From positions 1-34,695 of the forward strand of contig CAKZVD010000019.1 of assembly GCA_937922085.1 (NCBI GenBank): 34,695 nt of DNA. Reading direction: 5' to 3'. Shown here piece after piece: positions 9,016-17,160 of the stretch. The DNA comes from an uncultured Tenacibaculum sp. (lineage in GTDB: Bacteria > Bacteroidota > Bacteroidia > Flavobacteriales > Flavobacteriaceae). The number at the start of each line of letters is the position of its first letter. Positions within the stretch are counted from its first letter, which is position 1. Under the pieces are notes generated by a model. It had not been told where the DNA came from and did no database searches. It worked only from the letters and a program-made list of their open reading frames with translations. The position numbers and the translations under genes were made by a program.

Positions 9016-10347
9016 TTGGATCCAGAACCCCTTTTTATACTTATAGCATCTTCTACATTTTTAAATACTATTAGTATTATAACTCTACTAATTTTACTTG
9101 TTTGTTCTGCTTTGATATCGGGAACAGAAGTTGCTTTTTTTTCAATTTCCCAAACAAAGATTAATCAACTTAACGAAGAAACAAAGGGTGAAAGCACTGT
9201 TGTAAAACTACTAGAAAACCCTAAAAAGTTATTAGGCACCATATTAATTACGAATAACTTTATTAATATTTTAATTGTGTTAATATTTGCCTCTTTAGAT
9301 GAATTTATGTTTGGAAATATTAATTTCTCTATCAATTGGTGGTTTATTTATATTTCCACTTCTGTAGTTAAAGTAATTATTCAAGTTGGACTAGTAACAT
9401 TTCTTATTTTATTGTTTGGCGAAGTTTTACCAAAGGTATATGCAAGTAGAAAATCATTACAGTTTGCCAATTTAATGGCCAAACCAATACATATTTTAAA
9501 TATTATTTTGACTCCCCTGAACATTCCTTTAACTAATTTAACGAATAGCATTGAACGTAAATTAGGTGCGAAAAACAACAACTTGTCTGTCGAGAAATTA
9601 TCGCAAGCATTGGAGTTAACTTCGGATAATTCGACAACAAAAGATGAACAGAAAATATTAGAAGGAATTGTAACATTTGGTACTACGGAAACTGTTCAAA
9701 TCATGAAACCTAGAACAGATGTCTGCGCAATTTCTGACACAGACACCTATCAAGAAGTTTTAGATACAATTTTAAAAAATGGTTATTCAAGAAACCCTGT
9801 TTTTCATGAAAACATAGATAATATTGTAGGGGTTTTATACGCTAAAGATTTATTAGCACATTTAAATAAAAAGAATTTTAGTTGGCAAAGCTTACTAAGA
9901 AAACCATTCTTTATCCCAGAGAATAAAAAACTAGATGATTTATTAAAAGAATTTAAAGAAAAGAAAAATCATTTAGCAATTGTAGTTGATGAATATGGAG
10001 GCACAAGTGGTATTGTAACCTTAGAGGACGTTATCGAAGAAATTGTAGGTGATATTAATGACGAATTTGATGATGATGATTTATCATATTCTAGAATAGA
10101 CGAAAATAATTTTATTTTTGAAGGAAAAATTACGATCAAAGATTTGTGCAGGGTTTTAGAAGATGATGAAGAGATTTTTGAACAAGAAAAAGGAGAAAGT
10201 GAGACCTTAGCCGGATTTATACTAGAGATTTCTGGAAAATTCCCTAGAAAAGGAGAAGAAATTACTTTTAAAAACTATTATACTTTTACTATTGAAGCTA
10301 TTGACAGAAAAAGAATTAAACAAATTAAAGTTACTCGTAATGTATAA
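9016..10347 (+). CDS. gldE: Gliding motility protein GldE (CNNM/CBS/CorC-domain membrane protein)
   Basis: A 443-residue inner-membrane protein. The DUF21/CNNM membrane domain covers about residues 18-185 with SGTEVAFFSIS and LFGEVLPK. Two CBS domains follow (about 228-285 and 293-348, the second with VVDEYGGTSGIVTLEDVIEEIVGD). The C-terminal CorC/HlyC domain runs from about 355 to 435. The start is TTG at 9016; no upstream in-frame ATG fits, and MDPEP is the usual GldE beginning. In Flavobacterium johnsoniae, gldE overexpression partly suppresses a gldB defect. It is paired with gldD, whose ATG overlaps the gldE stop, so the two are translationally coupled. Homologues outside this context are called magnesium/cobalt efflux proteins, but the gldD partner makes GldE the better name. 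Confidence 0.93.
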   Translation: MDPEPLFILIASSTFLNTISIITLLILLVCSALISGTEVAFFSISQTKINQLNEETKGESTVVKLLENPKKLLGTILITNNFINILIVLIFASLDEFMFGNINFSINWWFIYISTSVVKVIIQVGLVTFLILLFGEVLPKVYASRKSLQFANLMAKPIHILNIILTPLNIPLTNLTNSIERKLGAKNNNLSVEKLSQALELTSDNSTTKDEQKILEGIVTFGTTETVQIMKPRTDVCAISDTDTYQEVLDTILKNGYSRNPVFHENIDNIVGVLYAKDLLAHLNKKNFSWQSLLRKPFFIPENKKLDDLLKEFKEKKNHLAIVVDEYGGTSGIVTLEDVIEEIVGDINDEFDDDDLSYSRIDENNFIFEGKITIKDLCRVLEDDEEIFEQEKGESETLAGFILEISGKFPRKGEEITFKNYYTFTIEAIDRKRIKQIKVTRNV

Positions 10348-10894
10348 ATTATTCATAGGTTTTATTGTATTCCTTTTTATTGGTTGTAAAGAAGACGTAT
10401 TACCAAAACCAAAAGCGTATTTAAATTTACATTACCCTAATAAAAAATACAAAAAACTAAACAGCAGCAGACCTTATTTTTTTGAAATAGCCAACAACTC
10501 TGTAATAAAAGAATTACCAAAAAACTGGCTCAAAATAAAATACCCTTCCTTAAAAGCTTCTGTAGATATTACTTACAGACCTATCAACAACAACTTAAAG
10601 GAATTATTAATAGAAGCTGAAAAATTAGTTTTCGAACATGCTGTAAAAGCTGATAATATTTCTAACACAGAAGATTACTCTAATATAGATAATAACGTAT
10701 TTGGTAAAATGTATATGATACATGGTGACGCAGCTTCTCAAGTACAATTTCATGTTACAGACAGCTCTAAACATTTCCTAAAAGCTTCTTTATTCTTTTA
10801 TACCAAACCTAATTACGACAGTATTCTACCTGCTATAAACTATATAAAAGAAGACATGATTCACATCATGGAAACATTAAAATGGACTGAATAA
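10340..10894 (+). CDS. gldD: Gliding motility lipoprotein GldD
   Basis: A 184-residue lipoprotein. I chose ATG 10340, which overlaps the gldE stop, because it puts a compact signal peptide and the lipobox FIGC (Cys16) at the N-terminus. A longer frame from 10292 would bury the signal sequence. The mature protein begins KED...PKPKAYLNLHYP, the P-K-P-x-A/G-Y/F-x-R/N-L-x-Y-P pattern of GldD. GldD is required for gliding motility in F. johnsoniae and is associated with assembly or stability of the motility/type IX secretion machinery. The distance to the convergent ctaA stop is 16 bp. Confidence 0.95.
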   Translation: MYKLFIGFIVFLFIGCKEDVLPKPKAYLNLHYPNKKYKKLNSSRPYFFEIANNSVIKELPKNWLKIKYPSLKASVDITYRPINNNLKELLIEAEKLVFEHAVKADNISNTEDYSNIDNNVFGKMYMIHGDAASQVQFHVTDSSKHFLKASLFFYTKPNYDSILPAINYIKEDMIHIMETLKWTE

Positions 10895-10897
10895 AAT

Positions 10898-10918
10898 GCT
10901 TTTTACAAAGCTATTTTT
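10898..10918. terminator. Weak hairpin between convergent gldD and ctaA
   Basis: GCTTT and AAAGC (10898-10902 and 10907-10911) form a 5-bp stem with a TTAC loop, followed on the plus strand by TATTTTTT. It includes the ctaA stop codon. The stem is short, so terminator function is tentative. Confidence 0.4.
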
Positions 10919-11960
10919 TAAATTTCCTTGATTCTAACCATAAATAAAATTGCAACCCAAACAATATAGCCCCAGCTAATAAATGTGTTGCTTGAGTTCC
11001 TAATGGAAAATCAGCATAATACATAAGAATTCCAGTAATCGTTTCTAAAAAAATTAAAAACACTACCCAATTCACTAATTTATGCCCAAGGTTTTTTATT
11101 TGATTTAAATAAAACATCCCTAAGTTCACCAACACAATTGCAATAGTAAAGGAACGATGAAAATAAAATTTAAAATTAGGGTTTAACAAACTATATTGTT
11201 TATTATCAAAACCATGTAACTTAACCTGTTGATCTATAAATTGTCTAACCTGAGTTCCCATAGCTATTTGAACTAAAGAAAACACAACAGAAACTATCAA
11301 CAACTTATTAAACAGCGAACTATATATATAATTTTTGTTTCTTTCTTTTACTAGAAATAATAAATAAAGTAATATCGCTACTATAATTAAACCAACTACC
11401 ATATGTATCGTAATTACTGTAGGTTTTAAGTTTGTATCAACAACTGTTTTACCTAACCATGCTTCAAATCCCATCAAAAATAAAGCTAAAAAAGCAAGAA
11501 TAGGTACAGTTTTATTTTCCTTCCAAAATTTAATAGACCCTAATACTAAAAAAATAAACACAAATCCTGAAACTACAGAGGCAAGCCTATTAATATATTC
11601 AGTCCAAGTATGAAATTTATTAAATTTAGCATAATTATGTTTTGTATATTTTTGCCAATTATTTATATTAAAAACAGCAGATGTAGTTATATCATTTTCA
11701 GCCACAAATAACACTTCATCTTTTACAATAATCATTCCTTTCTGAAATTCTTTTTCTGGCTGCCAAGTGATTTGTTTTTCTGACGTAGGAGGTATTAAGT
11801 AACCAAAACATTTAGGCCAATCTGGACATCCCATACCTGACCCTGTCATTCTAACAACTGCTCCTGCTAAAAAAATTAGGTATACTGATATTAGAGTAAT
11901 CTTAGTTATCCTAGGGAATTTTGACTTTAAATAATACAAGAATGAATTTATTTTCATCAT
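10911..11960 (-). CDS. ctaA: Heme A synthase (COX15/CtaA family)
   Basis: A 349-residue, eight-helix membrane enzyme that oxidises the C8 methyl of heme O to the formyl of heme A for aa3/caa3-type cytochrome oxidases. The helix-loop segment RMTGSGMGCPDWPKC carries the Cys45/Cys51 pair. The catalytic Glu121 is in HTWTEYINR together with heme ligand His117. Further candidate heme histidines are His186 (TIHMVVG), His268 (FYFHRS) and His326 (THLLAG), spaced as in the two pseudo-repeats of the family. The length is normal, with a longer first loop as in other Bacteroidota. It stands alone here, convergent with gldD. The start MMK has two adjacent ATG codons, either of which is possible. Confidence 0.95.
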   Translation of the reverse strand: MMKINSFLYYLKSKFPRITKITLISVYLIFLAGAVVRMTGSGMGCPDWPKCFGYLIPPTSEKQITWQPEKEFQKGMIIVKDEVLFVAENDITTSAVFNINNWQKYTKHNYAKFNKFHTWTEYINRLASVVSGFVFIFLVLGSIKFWKENKTVPILAFLALFLMGFEAWLGKTVVDTNLKPTVITIHMVVGLIIVAILLYLLFLVKERNKNYIYSSLFNKLLIVSVVFSLVQIAMGTQVRQFIDQQVKLHGFDNKQYSLLNPNFKFYFHRSFTIAIVLVNLGMFYLNQIKNLGHKLVNWVVFLIFLETITGILMYYADFPLGTQATHLLAGAILFGLQFYLWLESRKFKK

Positions 11961-12010
11961 TACTTATTTTTAGAAGAAATTTTAGACAAAGGTACATTAA
12001 ACCGCATAAA

Positions 12011-12038
12011 AAAAACGCTCTAAGTATAGAGCGTTTTT
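12011..12038 (-). terminator. Rho-independent terminator of the HMA lipoprotein gene
   Basis: A perfect stem of 12 bp (core AACGCTCTA / TAGAGCGTT) with an AGTA loop lies just past the stop at 12057. On the minus strand it is followed by a run of T (plus-strand A run 12007-12015). The same core (GAGCG) is reused in the rpmA terminator. Confidence 0.85.
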
Positions 12039-12056
12039 CTTTATATTGAGTATAAA

Positions 12057-12482
12057 TTATACCTTTTCTGTTTTACTACACTCCTTCTCACAATCTTCTA
12101 CACAATCTTTTTTGTCTTGTTTACCATCACAGCCTTCTTTCTTACATTCTGTAGCGCAATCTTTTTTACCAACTGTCTCTGTAGCCTTATACAAGCCATC
12201 TCCAATACCCTCTACAACAGCAATTAATTCTTTTTTATTTGTTTTATTTGCATCATATTGTATCGTTGCAATACTATCATTAAAGACAACTTTAGCATCA
12301 ATTACTCCTTTTCTCTTTGCCAATTTAGATTGCACAGTATTAGCACAACTCATCTCGCAATGCATTCCAGAAACTTTTAACGCTATTGTTTCTTGTTTTA
12401 TTTCTTGTTTTGTTTCTGTTTTACAACTTAAAAAAGTAAAACTTACCAAAAACAATGCGAATATTATTTTTTGTACTTTCAT
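12057..12482 (-). CDS. Heavy-metal-associated (HMA) domain lipoprotein with Cys-rich tail
   Basis: I chose the ATG at 12482 (141 residues); an ATG at 12491 adds three residues. A lipoprotein signal ends in FLSC (Cys20). The middle is an HMA ferredoxin-like domain with VSGMHCEMSCANTVQSKL, so the GMxCxxxC metal site is intact, and with the usual V-x-F-N-D-S and the VVEGIGDG turn. The last 35 residues form an unusual tail with six Cys in DCATEC, EGC, KDC, EDC and KEC settings between Lys and Asp/Glu. This suggests a periplasmic or outer-membrane copper or other soft-metal binder. No P-type ATPase or metal regulator is adjacent; the neighbour ctaA depends on heme and copper oxidase biogenesis, so a link to copper delivery is possible but is only inference. 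Confidence 0.85.
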   Translation of the reverse strand: MKVQKIIFALFLVSFTFLSCKTETKQEIKQETIALKVSGMHCEMSCANTVQSKLAKRKGVIDAKVVFNDSIATIQYDANKTNKKELIAVVEGIGDGLYKATETVGKKDCATECKKEGCDGKQDKKDCVEDCEKECSKTEKV

Positions 12483-12507
12483 ATTTAACATCTATTAAAT
12501 TATTGTG

Positions 12508-12515
12508 CAAATTTA
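12508..12515 (-). promoter_or_regulatory. -7 promoter element for the HMA lipoprotein gene
   Basis: On the minus strand this reads TAAATTTG, an exact TAnnTTTG match, 16 bp before ATG 12491 and 25 bp before ATG 12482. The closeness favours the inner ATG as start. No -33 TTG is obvious. Confidence 0.5.
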
Positions 12516-12572
12516 TTAAAAAAGATCCTTATATGGTTAAAATGAGCGACTTTTGTTGTTTAAACAGCTACA

Positions 12573-13445
12573 ATGGACAATCAGCAAAAAAAGTGGATTT
12601 ACCTAATCTTCCTATCTCTTGTATGGGGAAGTTCATTTATTCTAATGAAAAAAGCATTGATTGGTTTAACTCCAATACAAGTAGGTGCACTACGTATTAT
12701 AATCTCAACATTCTTCTTAATAATTATTGGCTTCAACAGTTTAAAAAAAATCAAAAAAAAGCATTGGATATATGTTTTTTATAGTGCTGTTTTAGGGACT
12801 TTATTTCCTTCATTCTTATTCGCTTACGCCGTAACAGGTATAGACAGCTCTATTGCCTCTATTTTAAACTCTTTCACGCCTTTTAACACATTATTAATAG
12901 GTACACTTGTTTTTGGTATTATATTTAGGAAGAAACAACTAATAGGAATACTTGTAGGTTTAATAGGAACCGCTATCTTAATTTTAAAGGGAGCTGATTT
13001 AAATCCAGATCAAAATTATTGGTTTGCTTTTTTACCTATTCTTTCTTCTATTGGTTATGCTTTTAATGTAAATATCATAAAAAAATATTTACAAGATTTA
13101 GAACCTTTAGCAATAACCACAGGAAATTTTGTACTTATTTTTATTCCCGCTATGATTATTTTAGGGTTAACAGGATTTTTTACATCTTTTGAATTTAACG
13201 AAGAAAGCAAATCCTCTTTATTATACATAAGTATTTTAGCTGTTGTTGGTACTGGAATAGCCAAAATAATGTTCAATAAATTAATTCATATTTCATCTCC
13301 GGTTTTTTCAACTTCAGTAACTTATTTAATTCCGATAGTTGCTGTTTTTTGGGGAGTTTTTGATGGAGAAAAACTAAGTTTAATTCAATTATTAGCTGGG
13401 TTTATCATTTTATTTGGAGTATATCTTGTTAACAAGAATAAATAA
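12573..13445 (+). CDS. DMT-superfamily transporter with two EamA domains
   Basis: A 290-residue integral membrane protein with about ten hydrophobic helices arranged as two EamA repeats. The first starts with FLSLVWGSSFILMKKAL, the characteristic first-helix motif W-G-S-S/N-F; the second spans about 155-288 and ends LIQLLAGFIILFGVYLVNK. Family members export amino acids or other metabolites, but the substrate cannot be predicted. It is divergent from the HMA lipoprotein gene and ends at a bidirectional terminator. No neighbour suggests a pathway. Confidence 0.9.
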   Translation: MDNQQKKWIYLIFLSLVWGSSFILMKKALIGLTPIQVGALRIIISTFFLIIIGFNSLKKIKKKHWIYVFYSAVLGTLFPSFLFAYAVTGIDSSIASILNSFTPFNTLLIGTLVFGIIFRKKQLIGILVGLIGTAILILKGADLNPDQNYWFAFLPILSSIGYAFNVNIIKKYLQDLEPLAITTGNFVLIFIPAMIILGLTGFFTSFEFNEESKSSLLYISILAVVGTGIAKIMFNKLIHISSPVFSTSVTYLIPIVAVFWGVFDGEKLSLIQLLAGFIILFGVYLVNKNK

Positions 13446-13446
13446 A

Positions 13447-13481
13447 AAAGAGCCAAAATCAACAAATGATTTTGGCTCTTT
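13447..13481. terminator. Bidirectional terminator between EamA gene and M16 peptidase gene
   Basis: A perfect 15-bp inverted repeat (left arm AAAGAGCCAAAATCA, loop ACAAA) begins 1 bp after the EamA stop. It is A-rich on the left and followed by TTTAATTTTT on the right, so it can serve both converging genes. Confidence 0.9.
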
Positions 13482-13506
13482 AATTTTTAATGAATTTCTT
13501 TACTTT

Positions 13507-15555
13507 TTATTTAAAATCAGCATCAGAAACACCTTCATTAATTTTAACTTCTTTAATCTCAAAATTCAAATCCATTGGTCCCATTTTCTGAGATATCTTA
13601 TGAGGAAATTTAATTCCTTTAACCTCTTTATAATCAGAAAACATTGTTGGAACTTTCATATCTCCTTGTGGCCCTTTTACTGTTCTTTCAGATTTAATTT
13701 TTAACCCTGAATTAACATCATAAAAAATCTCCGATTTATTATATTTAATTACATAAGCATTTTTACCATCAACAGGTTCTATTCTATCTAATTTACCAGA
13801 TTTGTATGCCATGTCTGCGAAAGGTGCTTTACCCGCAACAGCTTCTTCTAAATCTTTACCTTCTAAGTTTTTTTTCTGACCTCGTTGCTCAGCATAACCA
13901 CTTACTCCATCAAAAACTTGCTTACTCAAAGTTTGTCCCATACCAGAAACAACAATTGAAGACTTATTTGGCGCAGCAGCTTTATTAGTTAATGTTATAT
14001 CCATTCCTTGAACTTTAGCAGTAGAAACCAACATTACTGATTTTACAGAAGCTACTTTATCTTTACCTCCAATAGCCTCAAAATACTTATCTACAACACT
14101 AGAAACTGTTACACCACTCGGAATTGGCATAGTCATTTCTGGCTTAGAGGCAGCATTTCCTTTTTTATCAAAATAATTAATTTTATAATCTGCTGTTTTT
14201 TCTAAATTCTTTAAAACATCAACTCCTTTACCTGTTATAATCACCCTAGCTTTCTCTGCTTTAAAGTATTTAATAGCGGCCTTTTGTACATCATCTACAT
14301 TAACATTATTAATGTTTTCTAAGTATTTCTCATAAAAATTTTCTGGTAAATTATAACGAGCTATATTTAAAGCAAAGCTAGCTACAGTTCTAGGCTTTTG
14401 AACATCCATTACAAAACGACCAACATACTCTGCTTTAGAGTTTTTCAACTCCTCATTTGTTACTTTTTGATAACGAACTTTATTAATCTCTTTTAAGATT
14501 TCTACCATCGAACTATCAGTAACCACATTTCTCACACTTGCAGATGCCCTAAACTTTCCTGCATATTTATCTTGTCTTACACTTGAATAAGATCCATAAG
14601 TATATCCCTTATCTTCACGAAGATTCATAAATAAACGAGCAGTACCACCACCACCTAAAATTTTATTTGCTAATAAGGCTGCATAGTAATCTTTATCTCC
14701 TATAGTTAAATCAATATTATTAACTACTGCCACTTCAGATTGAACCGCATTTGGCATATTTATAAAATTAATTTCAGTTGTTGAAGGATTGTTTGCTTTT
14801 GGTAAAGTATAAGAAGGTATATTTCCTTTTGTCCAACCACTAAACAACTTAGTTACTATTTTTTTTATTTCTTTAGGATTAATATCACCTACAATAATTA
14901 AATAAGCATTATTTGGCTTATAATAAGTTGCATAGTTACTTTTAACATCTTCTAATGTAATTTGTTTAATAGACTCAGGAGTTGTATACTCTCCATAAGG
15001 ATGTTTTTTACCATACGTAAGATAATCTTCTACTCTACGCGCTATCGCTTTTACATCCTTTTCATTATTCTTTAACCCTTCTAAAGTTCTCTCTACTTCT
15101 TTATCAAACTCTTCTTTAGTGAAAATTGAGTTTTTAACTCCGTCAGCCATCAATCCTAATATCTCAGGAAAATATTTTTTTAATGACGAAGCAAAAGCTC
15201 CTCCACTAGAAAAATTGACATTTGCTCCTAAATAATCTATTTTCTCATTAAAATCGTCTTTAGAAATCTTATTTGTTCCATTACCTAACAAACCTCCCAT
15301 TAAACCAGACACTCCAGCCTTACTTCCTTCGAAAACAGGCTTATTATCTATTGTTAAATTTGCAGAAGCACGAGGTAATTTATGGTTTTCAACCATAATC
15401 ACCTGTAATCCGTTAGGTAATTTAAATTTTTTTGCTTTTCCTAATTTTATTTTTGGCGCTGGTCCAGCTTTTGGCTGTTTATTTAAATCTCTTTGAGCAT
15501 TTATAGCAAAAGACATTGCTAATATGGCTACTAATGATATTATTTTTGTTTTCAT
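13507..15555 (-). CDS. M16-family peptidase-like subunit, catalytically inactive, with C-terminal LolA-like domain
   Basis: A 682-residue periplasmic or outer-membrane protein from ATG 15555, which begins a clean signal peptide ending AINAQ. An ATG at 15585 overlaps the previous stop (TAATG) and would add ten residues, so coupling from there is possible. Two M16 modules span about 35-470. The zinc motif HxxEH is absent: the equivalent site reads AGVSGLMGGLLGNGT (80-94). The R...Y substrate-binding pair typical of the partner subunit is kept (LREDKGYTYGSYS, Arg313, Tyr318/Tyr320). Residues about 480-682 form an extra domain that begins VDKYFEAIGGKDKV and resembles outer-membrane lipoprotein-sorting (LolA-like) folds. 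It most likely pairs with the active subunit encoded just upstream. Confidence 0.9.
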   Translation of the reverse strand: MKTKIISLVAILAMSFAINAQRDLNKQPKAGPAPKIKLGKAKKFKLPNGLQVIMVENHKLPRASANLTIDNKPVFEGSKAGVSGLMGGLLGNGTNKISKDDFNEKIDYLGANVNFSSGGAFASSLKKYFPEILGLMADGVKNSIFTKEEFDKEVERTLEGLKNNEKDVKAIARRVEDYLTYGKKHPYGEYTTPESIKQITLEDVKSNYATYYKPNNAYLIIVGDINPKEIKKIVTKLFSGWTKGNIPSYTLPKANNPSTTEINFINMPNAVQSEVAVVNNIDLTIGDKDYYAALLANKILGGGGTARLFMNLREDKGYTYGSYSSVRQDKYAGKFRASASVRNVVTDSSMVEILKEINKVRYQKVTNEELKNSKAEYVGRFVMDVQKPRTVASFALNIARYNLPENFYEKYLENINNVNVDDVQKAAIKYFKAEKARVIITGKGVDVLKNLEKTADYKINYFDKKGNAASKPEMTMPIPSGVTVSSVVDKYFEAIGGKDKVASVKSVMLVSTAKVQGMDITLTNKAAAPNKSSIVVSGMGQTLSKQVFDGVSGYAEQRGQKKNLEGKDLEEAVAGKAPFADMAYKSGKLDRIEPVDGKNAYVIKYNKSEIFYDVNSGLKIKSERTVKGPQGDMKVPTMFSDYKEVKGIKFPHKISQKMGPMDLNFEIKEVKINEGVSDADFK

Positions 15556-15584
15556 GATTCGTTCTAGTCTTTTTGATCTTTGCA

Positions 15585-16901
15585 TTACTTCTTTTTCTCT
15601 GGTAAATATTCTAACACTAATCTCTGATTAGGGTTTAAATACTTCTTTGCAACATCTCTAATTTCTTCTCTAGTAATTGACCTATAAATGTCAATCTCTG
15701 TATTAATTAAATTAGTATCTCCAAACAATACATTATACCTAGCTAATGAATTTGCAATACCCTCTACACTAGAGTTTGAGTTTACGAAGTTATTTTCAAA
15801 CTGATTTTGTAATTTTTGATAGTCTTTTTCAGAAATTAAATCTTTTTGAAGTTTTACAATTTCTTCGTCTACTTCTTTTGTTAAAACATCAAAAGAAACT
15901 TTACCTAATGGTAATGCAAATAAAATATAAGTACCATAATCTTCTTGACTTAAATTAATAGCCCCAGCTTGTAATGCCATTTTTTTATTATCAACTAACT
16001 TTTTATATAACACTGAACTTTTTCCACTACTTAAGTAAGATGAAATCATATCTAAAACCCTTGAATCTCTAGTTTTCATAGATGGAGTTCTATAAGCTTG
16101 CATTATAGCAGGAATTTGAATATTAGGATCGTATGCTTTTGCATTTATTTGTTGAGTTATAGGATCTTCTTTTGGAAAATTCCTAGTAACACTTTCCCCT
16201 TTTGGTATTCTTCCAAAGTATTCTTTAACCAGTTTTTTAGTTTCTGATATATTAATATCACCTGCAACCACTAAAGTAGCATTATTAGGAGTATAAAACT
16301 TTTTGTTAAATGCTAAAAACTCGTCAAGCGTAGCAGCATCTAAATGTTCCATTTTACCAATTGTAGTTCCTTTATAAGGATGTTTTTTAAACATATGCTT
16401 TTTAACATTTTCTAAAAAACGAGAATACGGTTGATTATCTACACGCATTCTCTTCTCTTCTTTCACCACTTCATTTTGTGTATCTACTCCACCTTGTTTA
16501 ATAACCGGGTGCAATAAACGTTCAGATTCCATCCATAAACCTAATTCTAATTTATTTGACGGAAAAATTTCATAATAGTACGTTCTATCATCTGTTGTAT
16601 TGGCATTATTTCTACCTCCATTAGAAGATACTATTTTAAACCAATCTCCTTTTTTAATATTTTTTGTCCCTTCAAACAACAAATGTTCAAAAAAATGAGC
16701 CATCCCAGTTCTTTTTGGTTGCTCATCTTTAGCTCCTACATGATACATAACTGATGTTATTATAACAGGTGCCGATTTATCTTGATGCAATATCACATGC
16801 ATTCCATTACTAAGGTCATACTCTTGAAATTCTACCTTTTGCGCACTTACCGATAACAGACAAGCAACAATGGCAGTTAGAGTTAAAATAGTTTTTTTCA
16901 T
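15585..16901 (-). CDS. M16-family zinc metallopeptidase, active subunit
   Basis: A 438-residue secreted peptidase. ATG 16901 starts a signal peptide (MKKTILTLTAIVACLLSVSA); an ATG-like start at 16946 would only add a non-signal extension. The inverted zinc motif HFFEH (His69, Glu72, His73) is intact, in GMAHFFEHLLFEGTKN. The distal ligand is a Glu in NEVVKEEKR, probably Glu149. It degrades peptides in the periplasm or at the cell surface. Its partner is the inactive, R/Y-bearing subunit directly downstream, the heterodimer arrangement known for M16B peptidases. Transcription probably starts from the promoter at 16992-17019. Confidence 0.94.
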   Translation of the reverse strand: MKKTILTLTAIVACLLSVSAQKVEFQEYDLSNGMHVILHQDKSAPVIITSVMYHVGAKDEQPKRTGMAHFFEHLLFEGTKNIKKGDWFKIVSSNGGRNNANTTDDRTYYYEIFPSNKLELGLWMESERLLHPVIKQGGVDTQNEVVKEEKRMRVDNQPYSRFLENVKKHMFKKHPYKGTTIGKMEHLDAATLDEFLAFNKKFYTPNNATLVVAGDINISETKKLVKEYFGRIPKGESVTRNFPKEDPITQQINAKAYDPNIQIPAIMQAYRTPSMKTRDSRVLDMISSYLSSGKSSVLYKKLVDNKKMALQAGAINLSQEDYGTYILFALPLGKVSFDVLTKEVDEEIVKLQKDLISEKDYQKLQNQFENNFVNSNSSVEGIANSLARYNVLFGDTNLINTEIDIYRSITREEIRDVAKKYLNPNQRLVLEYLPEKKK

Positions 16902-16991
16902 TAGTGTTAATTTGTTTTTAATGATTAAATGTTTGACGCAACACATGTTATTTTGTTACATTTAATAAAAATTATTTATTAAATTGGTATT

Positions 16992-17019
16992 CAAAAGTAA
17001 AGATAAGGTTAAGATACAA
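16992..17019 (-). promoter_or_regulatory. Promoter of the M16 peptidase pair
   Basis: On the minus strand there is TTG (17019-17017), a 17-bp spacer, then TACTTTTG (16999-16992), matching both the -33 and -7 elements of Flavobacterium promoters. The predicted leader is about 85 nt to ATG 16901. Confidence 0.7.
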
Positions 17020-17092
17020 GTATTTAAATTCTGTTAAAAACACAAAAGCTTTTGTTTTCTGATAAATAGGCTATTAAGTAAGAAAAAAAATG

Positions 17093-17100
17093 TATATTTG
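17093..17100 (+). promoter_or_regulatory. -7 promoter element of rplU-rpmA
   Basis: TATATTTG followed by CACCCGC is a strong TAnnTTTGC match 60 bp before rplU. No -33 TTG is found at the usual distance. The predicted transcript start is near 17105, immediately before a stem-loop. Confidence 0.7.
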
Positions 17101-17105
17101 CACCC

Positions 17106-17123
17106 GCATTTTGTGTAAAATGC
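17106..17123 (+). promoter_or_regulatory. Stem-loop at the 5' end of the rplU leader
   Basis: GCATTTT and AAAATGC (17106-17112 and 17117-17123) form a perfect 7-bp stem with a GTGT loop at the very start of the predicted rplU mRNA. It might be an autoregulatory ribosomal-protein binding site or simply a 5' stabiliser. The structure is seen; the role is inference. Confidence 0.4.
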
Positions 17124-17160
17124 ATGTAATTATTTAATTATAAACGCAAAACAGATTAGT

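Noticed and set aside
10292..10339. Sixteen-codon N-terminal extension of gldD
   Set aside because: It lies within gldE coding sequence and would place the lipoprotein signal internally. ATG 10340 gives the normal lipoprotein.
12046..12784. Plus-strand frames opposite the HMA lipoprotein and across the EamA start
   Set aside because: They are antisense or frame-shifted shadows of strong genes, with no family resemblance.
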